A stretch of 64,000 nucleotides of DNA from Isoetes taiwanensis (taxonomy: Eukaryota > Streptophyta > Lycopodiopsida > Isoetales > Isoetaceae), in contig JAJEKV010000005.1 in assembly GCA_021234155.1 (NCBI GenBank), positions 18,958,089 to 19,022,088 on the forward strand. The letters run 5' to 3'. Positions 56,041 through 64,000 of the stretch are shown in pieces. The number at the start of each line of letters is the position of its first letter. Positions within the stretch are counted from its first letter, which is position 1. A program made the position numbers and the translations under genes. The notes beneath the pieces are model-generated. The model was not told the origin of the DNA. It saw nothing but the letters and a program-made list of their open reading frames with translations, and searched no databases.

Positions 56041-56115
56041 TAGATGTCCCATAGGCCAGTTGGTCTCCGTGGACGATAAAACCATATTCTATTCTATTCT
56101 ATTCTATTCTATTCT
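56041..56115 (+). repeat. Short retroposon 3' end with (ATTCT)n tail
   Basis: Only the last ~35 bp of the module (gtcccataggccagttggtc, then ccgtggacgataaaa) plus the ATTCT tail are present, so this is a severely 5'-truncated copy. Confidence 0.7.
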
Positions 56116-56397
56116 CTTTCTTGTCGGTTTTAAAAACACCTCAATAATTCGCCTTAGTTTTCGAAGAGCTTGGTCTATCAAGTTTGGCATCCTTCAATTG
56201 CTCAAATCCATGTTCGACAATCTGAAGAACATCAAAATTTTCTTCTGGAACTATTGAAGTTCCATTATTTGTCTTGGAATATCTGACTGAAACTCAATAA
56301 AAGCACCAAGGCCTACGACTTGTGCATATGCATGTTTCAAAAGATCATGTTCTCTCAGGATTAAAGTGTTCGGACCGCCAATATGGATGAATTATTT

Positions 56398-56654
56398 TTC
56401 GATATTCCCTCAAAACCTTAGGCGAAATCGTATTTTATATTTCAAAATCATAGGCGCCTCTAATCATAAATGACTATAAGCGAAACGAGAGGTGTCCAAA
56501 GGCCCCAACATATGATCTGGGTCGTAAGATCGACGAATCCGAAGGCTGTGGTAGTCCAGCACGCACCTCGTTTAGAATATATAGCAAAATAACAGGGGGT
56601 TCCAAGGGGATTTGATATGGATGTAAAAATAACAATTCCTGAAACTATAGACCA
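56398..56654 (+). repeat. tRNA-like tandem repeat, copy 1 (right half)
   Basis: It matches 58,345-58,600 and 58,790-58,970 over landmarks cctcaaaaccttaggcgaaa, aggccccaacat, gcacctcgtttagaatat and tatggatgtaaaaataacaa. It is separated from the next unit only by the retroposon at 56,655-58,160. Confidence 0.75.
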
Positions 56655-58125
56655 AACTTGAAGACGGAGCGCCGAAAACGGGCCGGCGATGGCGGCCAGG
56701 ATCTTGGCCGATTCGTAGGAGACGGTTCTGGCCGTCTCTGTTGCTTGGAGAGCCGTCTTTCTTGCAAGAGGCTGGAGGGCCAACAGGGATCTGCGCATCA
56801 GATAACAGGGCTGCGTTTCTTTGCAGCTGGGGTTTCCAATCTTTTGTTCCCTTTTGAGCTACTAATCAGGGAGCCTTCCTTCTTTATCTTTCAGCTTCTT
56901 ACGATTCAGGGGCTTCTGTGTTGCTTGGCAAGGACGGCATACCTGGTTTTCTGCTGCATATTTCAGCATCTTCCACAGGATTTCCGGTCAGGGGAGCTGT
57001 GCCTCAGGTTAGTGGTCATGTTTATGGGGAGGAGCTCTATTAGATATATCTTTTCTTGGTTACTTCTGGTATCCGGCTGGGAGAAGGCCATACAGGTTTC
57101 AGGAAAACAATGCAAGCAGAGCTATAGTATTCATTACCTAAGGAAGAAGGAGAACACTGCAAGTACAGAAACCTTTGCTTGAAAATTTTTCAGAAGGGAT
57201 CTTTAAGGATAGGCAAAAGGCAGGCTGGAAAGATCTGATGCTCTTCTATAGTACTATGGTAAGGAAGAAGAAGACGCTGCTTTCATTACTAGTACTGGAC
57301 TGTAGTTTTTCTTTGAGCAGATGCCAGGAGTTGGCAAGAATAAGAGCTATTGAGTGGAGCAGCTCCTCATAATCCGTCTGCAATTATTTAAAGGATTTTG
57401 TGGTAGATTGTTTAACATGTAGCAGGGCTTGCGCTCCCCTTTCCCAGCAAGGGGTGGCTTGTGTACTGGTAGTCAGGACATACGGGGCAGATTGAGAGCC
57501 ATGGGCTTCTAGTGGGCGGGAGACCCTAGAAATGTTTCACTCTTGGTTTTGCAGGAAGACAAGGCCTGCATAGCTAGATGCAGATGGGCTTAGCATGATT
57601 CAGGATTCTAGCGGTGGTGCCCCTGCTGGTCTGCTTGGTGAGAAGAAGGTTGAGTGCTGCGCACACCGGAGCACTCCCTATAGTACTGCTATAGCATCTG
57701 GCTTGGCCATCACTACATTCGGGAGAGGAGCGTACAGAGGATCCTTAACTCTTGCTTGGTGGCAGATCAGTGCACTTGGCTGTCCCGTTCTTTTATGGCT
57801 CTCTAACTCAAGTCTGGGTTCTTTTGTTTATCTTAGGGCCACCCTTTTTGAAGCTGTGATGCAATTGGGGCACAGGGAAAGACAAGAGCTGTGCTCCCAT
57901 AGTATCTGTCTGGAGAAGAGGCCGGGCATGTTGCATCACTAGGGTCTAGGAACTTAGTCCTCTTCTCCTGTAGTATCCTATGGAGAAGAAGTCGAGAGGG
58001 GTGCTAGGAGTACTAGGCTCAGAGTGTGGACTGCTATTCATGGATTAGAGAAGTGGTAGCAGTTTCATACTCAACTGTATGTACATAAATGTTTTATCAT
58101 TCGAATAAATACAGATTCCTGCCTT

Positions 58126-58160
<35 letters not shown>
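56655..58160 (+). mobile_element. Poly(A) retroposon inserted into the tandem repeat
   Basis: The 1.5-kb insertion ends in a ~34-nt poly(A) run (58,127-58,160). Its boundaries are defined by the surrounding repeat, which would otherwise read continuously. The 5' end is GC-rich (..gccggcgatggcggccagg..). No RT domain is visible, and the longest frame (56,658-57,182) matches nothing I know. It may be a non-autonomous LINE relative or a retrocopied transcript. No convincing target duplication is seen. Confidence 0.65.
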
Positions 58161-58163
<3 letters not shown>

Positions 58164-58985
58164 CCCTAAAACAATTGAATGGGTTGTTATAAAAAAAATA
58201 TAGATTCAACATAAAAAATAATCATATTAGCTCACTGGGTACACTGGTTAAAGTAGTCTTATTAGAACATTAAGTTATTTTGGTAGAGGTTCAAGCCCCC
58301 ATATTTCATATTCTAAAATCTTAGGCAAAGCCATATAGAGATTCAATATTCCCTCAAAACCTTAGGCGAAATCATATTTTATATTTCAAAATTGTAGGCG
58401 CCATCATAAATGTCTATAAGTGAAATGAGAGGTGCCCAGAGGCCCCAACATACGATCTGGGTCGTAAGATCGACGAATCCGAAGGCTGTGGTAGTCCAGC
58501 GTGCACCTCGTTTAGAATATGTACAGCAAAATAACAGGGGGTTCCAGGGGGTTTTGATATGGATGTAAAAATAACAATTCCTGAAACCATAGGCCATATA
58601 TCCCTAAAACAATTGAATGGGTGGTTATAAAAAAAAAAAACATAGATTCAAAATAAAAAATAATTATATTAGCTCACTGGATACATTGGTTAAAGTAATC
58701 TTATTAGAACATTGAGTTATTTTGGTAGAGGTTCAAGCCCTCGTATTTCATATTCTAAAATTTTAGGCAAAGTCGTATAGAGGTTCGATATTCCCTCAAA
58801 ACCTTAGGCGAAATCGTATTTCATATTTCAAAATCATAGGCGCCTCCAATCATAAATATAAGCGAAACGAGAGGTGCCCAGAGGCCCCAACATATGATCT
58901 GGGTCATAGGATCGACGAATCCAACGACTGTGGTAATCCAGGGTGCACCTCGTTTAGAATATGTAGCCTCCCAAAAGTATTCACC
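58161..58985 (+). repeat. tRNA-like tandem repeats with A- and B-box motifs
   Basis: Two successive units of ~440 bp. Each carries an A-box-like tagctcactgg (58,228 and 58,670) and a B-box-like ggttcaagcc (58,288-58,297 and about 58,730-58,739), separated by ~60 bp. This is a tRNA-derived SINE signature, with wider spacing than in a real tRNA gene. A reverse partial copy lies near 8,636-8,725. Confidence 0.65.
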
Positions 58986-59683
58986 TCCCTCATTATATCC
59001 GCTGTAACGCATAATTTTTTAAATAATAGTAGCATCCATTGATTCTTCTAGAACCTCCAAAAACTCCTCTAGACATGACAATCGAAATTATGTCTTCCTT
59101 CATGATTATTCCCTTTTTTTTTTTTTTTTTTTTTGTAGAAGGCAGTATTTGCATTTATAGATAAAAAAAAGCACATAGGGTACATAAGTTACAAAAAGCT
59201 TGGAACAGGGAAGTTTAACCCAGAACATATGCTTTTTAAAGGAAGCAATAACCTTGAAATATGTCCAACAAAAATAAACTTTTGAACGAGAAGTTTTTTT
59301 TTTTGAGAAAACCAGAATCTGAAAGCAGAGATGTCAAGCTATACATAGGGAGTAGCTCCAAATTGGTCAAGCCACATAGCATTGATCATCACGTTGATTC
59401 TATCTCATTTCAATGTCTTTGCTAAGGCCAGGATGTTGCCTGAAACAAGATAAAGAGAACATTAGTCGGAGCAAATTTCTCGAATCCAAGCAATGTCTTA
59501 GTTAGTCTGCTGAATCACTACTTGGGGCCAGGCAATTTCTTGATCAAAGATGATAGAATTTCTGGCTTGCCACATTCTCCACAAAAGTAAGTAGATTCTT
59601 TAATCACTTGGGGATAAGAGAAAGAGAATCTCTATTAAGGTGAGATCAGATAGATTTGGAATATGGTAGGCAAGCTCTAAGAC

Positions 59684-59866
59684 TCAGTCTGACCATAAAC
59701 AACCCTTGAAGGGGTGCTCCTCGTCTTCCTTTTCCTGCAGACATCTTTCATTTAAGTCAGAAATAGCCATGCCAATTCTTAGCCTTTTTGCATTGGTAGC
59801 TAGGTCCTTATGCCACAACTGCTGGATAAAAGATTTCATCTTTGGATTTATAGGTGAATTCCACAT
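59684..59866 (-). pseudogene. LINE zinc-binding (zf-RVT type) region
   Basis: It reads WNSPINPKMKSFIQQLWH.. then ..CLQEKEDEEHPFKGC. The W..P..PK.K.F..L..H start and the C...E..H.F..C end are the pattern of the zinc-binding domain that follows RT in plant LINEs. Confidence 0.7.
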
Positions 59867-60344
59867 GAACTTGAGGTTAATAAGACATCTATCATAACTA
59901 ATATTCCATTTCAGGTCGAGAGAAAGATATAGGTCTTGGGTGAGATACCTCTAGGCTTTTTTTACCGTAGAGCCTGTCCTACCATTAATGTGCCACTGTA
60001 GATCTTGAAAATGCAAAACCTCCTGGTGGTTGATGACTTCTTTGATACTCTGATATTAAATGGCATGCTCATCTCCAAGATCATAAAGTATAGAGTTATA
60101 AAGTATAGAGTTGTGGTACTCAATAAAACCATTATCATTTAAGCGATGACAAATATGGGTGATTCCCAAATCAGTTCATTTCCTGCACTTTTGTGGAAAG
60201 TGGAGAACAAGACACACATTAGGATGGTTGAGAATTAAAAAGGGATTCCAGAATATAATATGGTCTTTCGTGAGCCCCTCTTTCTAGGAGTACATCCCAC
60301 TTACCGCTTTCCATGCCTTAATCCATTTTTTGATGATTGGAGTA

Positions 60345-61000
60345 TTACCAGGACATAGTAAACTCAAAGAAAAGACTATGGGATAAGGACATTCTTACAT
60401 TCCTCCATCTGAAAGGGTGGCATTTAGAAAGGTAGTGTTTGATCCAACCTGAGACTGGGTGGCTGATTAGATCATGTCCAGCTCTGTAAATATATTTGCT
60501 AGCCAAGGCAATTTCCTGTTTTTCGATATTCATAACTCCAAGCCCATCATTCTTTCTTTTCTTGCAGCATTTTTTCATTGAGACATGGACCCAATATATA
60601 ATGTTACCTCCACTTGCAATAAATCTCCTAATGATGCTTTGAAGCTTGGATGTAACCTCTTTAGGTGCTAAAAGGATGGAAGATTGATACATATGAGAGG
60701 AGGAAATCACAGAGTTTGCAATTATAGCTCTCCCATTTTTGAAGAGTTATTTGCTATTGAGTAGATCTGCCTTCCTGCTAAACTTCTCAATGATGTCACA
60801 CCAAAGATCACTAGCGTTAACTCTTAAAGCAAAGGGAATGCCCAAAATTTTAGATGTGACATTAGGAAGAAGATACTCACGCCCTAAGGTTGCTTCTGTC
60901 AGCTCACCTCTTCGCTAGTCTCGGGCTAAAAGCTTAGACTTCGCAGGGTTGATCTTACACACAGAGCAGTTCCCAAAATTATCCAGATTGAGTATTGGTG
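60345..61000 (-). pseudogene. LINE reverse transcriptase C-terminal region
   Basis: The minus-strand frame at 60,345-60,710 has ..SSILLAPKEVTSKLQSIIRRFI.SGG.., ..KKRKNDGLGVMNIEKQEIAL.., typical of the RT connection region of plant L1 elements. Further upstream a NLDNFGNCSVCKINPAKSKLL string (60,925-60,990) corresponds to the L..F...SGL.IN..KS motif of the RT core. Stops lie between them. Confidence 0.75.
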
Positions 61001-61110
61001 ATAGATTGCTGCTCGATTTTCACAAAAAGGACCATCTACAAAGTGAACGGTAAGAAAGTAATGATCACCTTAGAGCACGACTAACATGGTTCCATGAGAC
61101 AAAGCTGGGA

Positions 61111-62527
61111 ATGAAATTGATAAGAACTAAGACAAAGAAACTGCTACGTGAAGATGTCGATAAGGGAAGGAACTCAAAAAATGTAATCAATAGCCTCATC
61201 TCTCCTTAAAATGGCGATACGACGGTGTCAAATAGCCTGCATTATAAGATAGAAGGATATACAATATTAGTGAATATAAGACGCCCTTTGAAGATCAGGG
61301 TCCTTCAATAATCTAGTTGTGGCGACCTGCAGCTAGGGCAGCAGCGAAAAGAGGAGGCTCTCCTTCTCCCTTCCTCTGCATCCTGCACTGCAACAGACTA
61401 TGGAACAATTCTTCCATTGTGGTTAGCAGAGGTGCAATCTGGCAATTTTTGAGGACTCCTTTAATCAAGGTTTGTGTGGTCTTTCGATTCTGGAGTAGCT
61501 AAATGCGGTATTTCTTAGTTTTTTTTTCTGGAGCTTAATAGTGGACGAGATACTAGTCTATACGCTTCCAAAAAGCTTGCTTTCCTATTTCTTGCCTAGG
61601 GAAATAGGCTTTGAAGGCCATTTCTTGTAAGACTTGGACTGGTTAGGGTTGAGTCGGCTTGGAAATGTTCAGCTTAGTTCTTATTTGCTACTATTGTATC
61701 TATGAAAACAGGAAAGGAAGCTATTTCTTTCCTGTTTTCATAACCTTCAGATTCAAACTCTGAATTATTGATTGCACCAATTTCGCTTGCTCTTGTTTGC
61801 TACTAGAAAGGATCGAAGATGTGGGGGAAGGAAAGATCAGATTTTTCAAACATTGGCAGGAATGAATATGGACCAGATTGCCGAGCTAGGTGAATAACCA
61901 TATGTAGAAGGATATCTAGATATTTTGTACTGGATTTTGGAGGATAGTTTGCCAGTTGGGCATGTTCTATGTCTATCCAGCCTCAGGTGGATTTCATAAG
62001 GCTCCTCGTCAATGCAGCATCTCATCCAATTCTTTAGTTGTTGACTTTTTGTGCCAAAGTTGAGGACTCAGATTTTCATCTGAAGTAGTGACAACTTCTT
62101 GGAGCAGGGTGGCAGTATGTTCTTCTTGCGCTGATCTCTTTTTTTATTTCTACATTTTTTATCTTAGTAAGAGATTTTAAATGCAGTTGTTGGATTCATA
62201 TAATTGATGTCAGCTCCTGAATCTTTCTAGTTGCGAAGAAGTTGAGTTTAGCTCATGAAGTACTAACTATAAAGAAGAGGAGGCTGAGAAATCAATTTTT
62301 GGTTTTTGAATTGTATTTTTCTGAACAGAAATACTTTCTAGTGATCCACATGGGATTATTATATAATAATTTTCCTATTTTATGAATAAAAAAGCAGTTC
62401 CCTTTCGAACAAAAAAAAGGAATAAAATAAAAAATCAAGCTTGCCATATTGCTAGCTTTTTATTAGTAATTAGCAAGCTAGCAAGATATCTTATGTTTCA
62501 TTCAAAAACGTGATTTACAAAGAGGTT
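61111..62527. other. Gene-poor stretch, possibly a plus-strand retroposon
   Basis: From about 61,317 a GC-rich start (gcagctagggcagcagcg) passes into T-rich sequence that ends near 62,425 with an A-rich tract. The layout recalls the poly(A) retroposons at 12,545 and 56,655. An inverted repeat, ggaaagaagctatttctttcc-like, lies at about 61,710-61,735. No protein is recognised. Confidence 0.3.
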
Positions 62528-62660
62528 TAGATAGATAGATAGATAGTTTTACGTCATGCCATATTGGCAGCGTCCATGAGGACATATGACGGACCCCCAG
62601 AGACTTGAACGCAAGATCTCTTAATTGATAACCCAATGGACTAGCCCCTAAACCGAACAA
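62528..62660 (-). repeat. tRNA-derived SINE with (TATC)n tail
   Basis: On the minus strand an A-box-like GGCTAGTCCATTGGGTTA (62,629-62,646) and a B-box-like CGTTCAAGTCT (62,601-62,611) are followed by a cctcatggacg 3' module and a GATA/TATC tail at 62,528-62,546. The A-to-B spacing and order match a tRNA-derived RNA polymerase III promoter. The end is related to the retroposon modules with ATTCT and TTCC tails. Confidence 0.7.
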
Positions 62661-62679
62661 GGCTAAACCGAATGGATTA

Positions 62680-63330
62680 GAAATTTTGTTTCCTTGTGTT
62701 GACAAGGCTACCAATATGTTTAAGCATATCTCTTCATGCTCAAGGCAAGCAATTAAGTAATTGTCACATCTTTTTGTTGTGAATGTGACCAAGAGTACCT
62801 TGTTTTATTTCATTAAAGAGAAGAAAACATAACTAATACAAACATCCTTACAAAGAAACAAAATAGAAATAACATGGACAAGTTGATATGCAAAGTCATA
62901 GGAGGCAGCATCATGAGAAGAAGCATCCAAAGTAATTCATTAAAGAAACATTGATTGTAGACAAATATTATGGAGACAACAATAATGCAATAGACAAGGA
63001 TTGCCAACTTGAGCACTACGGAGCTGTAAGGATAGACAAACTTGAGAACGGATGGCGGAAACACTGAGGAAAGCAAGAGATAAAATTTCACATGTCACTA
63101 AGTATGACTTAGGGAATGGCTCGATGGATGGGGGACAGAAGGCAAGTGGACAGGGCAATAGGAGACAATTGAGAACAAAGACAAGGTGGGGAAGAAAACG
63201 AGGTGCCCGTGAGGTGGTGTATGGAGGGGTTGAAAAACAAGGAAAATAACATTTTACGTGTAATGGAAGAAGAGCAAGATGAGGAAGAAAAATGAGGGCC
63301 CGTGAGGTGAAATGAGGGAGATAATATTTT
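62680..63330. other. Gene-poor stretch
   Basis: I see no convincing gene. The region 63,120-63,320 is purine-rich on the plus strand with two related ggaagaaaa.gagg.gcccgtgagg phrases (near 63,193 and 63,278). Confidence 0.35.
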
Positions 63331-63332
63331 AC

Positions 63333-63400
63333 AGATAGACAGATAGATAGATAGATAGATAAATATTAACACCCACGAAGACTCATAGGTAAAAGAAGAG
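63333..63400 (-). repeat. SINE 3' end with (TATC)n tail, minus strand
   Basis: A gata run (63,333-63,365) abuts attaacacccacgaagactc, the reverse complement of the gtct.cgtggg-gtt 3' module seen at 17.4, 18.4, 55.3 and 56.1 kb. Only the 3' end is recognisable. Confidence 0.55.
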
Positions 63401-63684
63401 CAGTTTTAACATTAAGTGGAGATCAATTAGTCTATAATAATGCAGGCGCAACAACAATACTAAATGAGAATGCAATGCAGAACATTAGTATAAACGAAAG
63501 GGTCTTACTTTGGATAGAAGAAGAAAAGCTATAACGTCAACTAGAGATCAGTTTCTGTGAGATTATACAGAGAATACGATTGATCTATGGGATGCACACA
63601 CCGCAGGGACATTGCTTAATGCACGAGATGAGTGATCTAAAAGATTTCGAAGATAAATATAATTGGTCTATGAGATGCACACAA

Positions 63685-63770
63685 ACCACAGTTAAAACAT
63701 TGCATAAACATTGCATAAACATTGCATAAGGAATGGAAAACCACAGTTAAAACATTGCATAAACATTGGA
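63685..63770. repeat. Short tandem repeats
   Basis: The 11-12 bp unit acattgcataa is repeated, and a longer phrase (aaccacagttaaaacattgc) occurs twice, at about 63,685 and 63,738. Confidence 0.75.
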
Positions 63771-63887
63771 AAGAAACAAGATGGATTATGGGGTGCGTGA
63801 TCAGCCAAGAGAGGGCCATGTGTAATTTTAGGGCCACGTCGACACAGTGGACACCTAACAAAGAGCTGTACATACGACAGAACAGAG

Positions 63888-64000
63888 ATGGCGCCGGTAG
63901 AACAGAGCCCAGAAGCTCAGCCTCTTCTGTTGTTCTACACTGTAGCTTATTCCGTTGTCCCCTTTCGCAGCTGGCTGGCCTGCCATAGCCACCTTCTTCA
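63888..64000 (+). CDS. Possible 5' end of a gene running off the window
   Basis: The ATG at 63,888 opens a frame that stays open for 37 codons to the window edge (MAPVEQSPEAQPLLLFYTVA, then ..SVVPFRSWLACHS..). The N-terminus is plausible for a plant protein (MAP, then a hydrophobic stretch), and base composition rises compared with its surroundings. I do not recognise it. An overlapping frame (63,722-63,988) closes within the window and is less likely. Confidence 0.3.
   Translation, partial: MAPVEQSPEAQPLLLFYTVAYSVVPFRSWLACHSHLL

Larger units (their letters stand above)
59116..61110 (-). mobile_element. LINE (L1-type) 3' part, minus strand
   Basis: A poly(T) run at about 59,115-59,137 and another at 59,290-59,303 mark one or two 3' tails on the minus strand. 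Upstream on that strand come the zinc-binding RT-associated region (59,684-59,866) and the RT C-terminal region (60,345-60,710 and 60,930-60,990). It is 5'-truncated and broken by stops. The second poly(T) suggests that one LINE copy inserted into another. Confidence 0.75.

Noticed and set aside
56658-57182. 174-codon frame as a protein
   Set aside because: It lies within a poly(A) retroposon and has no recognisable domain or conserved composition.
58228-58298. Functional tRNA gene
   Set aside because: A and B boxes are ~60 bp apart and no acceptor stem or anticodon arm can be folded.

Overview
The window looks like nuclear DNA of a land plant with a large, repeat-dominated genome. It holds one intron-containing gene with clear plant relatives (50.25-53.29 kb). 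Almost everything else is nested retroelements, solo LTRs, LINE fragments and SINE-like 3' ends. A DIRS-type retrotransposon and a Ty3/gypsy reverse transcriptase of the GAYN type (more usual in fungi and animals) make a fern, lycophyte or gymnosperm more likely to me than a flowering plant, but the sequence alone does not settle this.

Layout. 1-790: end of a miniature LTR element (TRIM) plus a unique-looking segment that recurs at 45.69-46.49 kb. 1.10-5.74 kb: a minus-strand, non-coding LTR retrotransposon with a tRNA-Asp primer site, inserted into or beside a broken minus-strand reading frame (5.74-6.23 kb). 6.96-7.47 kb: a minus-strand reading frame ending in an obvious, divergent histone H3 fold. 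It starts just inside what looks like the head of an LTR. 8.1-18.5 kb: LTR fragments, a tandem repeat, two LINE-type insertions with target-site duplications, a large inverted repeat and two retroposon 3' ends. 20.45-29.7 kb: a Ty1/copia element (primer site, gag, zinc knuckle, protease, GAG-pre-integrase) broken up by a Ty3/gypsy RT fragment and by a minus-strand DIRS-like element (gag, RT, RNase H, tyrosine recombinase).

30.55-45.75 kb: a tandem TRIM array split by a 13.1-kb Ty3/gypsy chromovirus (32,016-45,100) with ATCTC target duplications, two 1.6-kb LTRs, gag, protease, RT, RNase H, integrase and chromodomain. About 4.4 kb of unrecognised, gene-like sequence lies between its primer site and gag. 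46.5-50.2 kb is mostly anonymous, with one LTR. The plastid-type PEP mutase/isocitrate lyase family gene follows, then tandem duplications, a gag-like remnant, tRNA-like tandem repeats split by a poly(A) retroposon, a minus-strand LINE and further SINE ends. A possible gene start sits at the right edge.

Sequence quality matters here. In three independent repeat pairs the differences cluster at CAG/CTG (CHG) sites, where CAG is replaced by CGG or CTG is lost. This looks like systematic base-calling error at methylated CHG sites rather than mutation. It probably explains many of the frameshifts in the 30-42 kb elements, so ORF breaks there should not be read as biological without checking.
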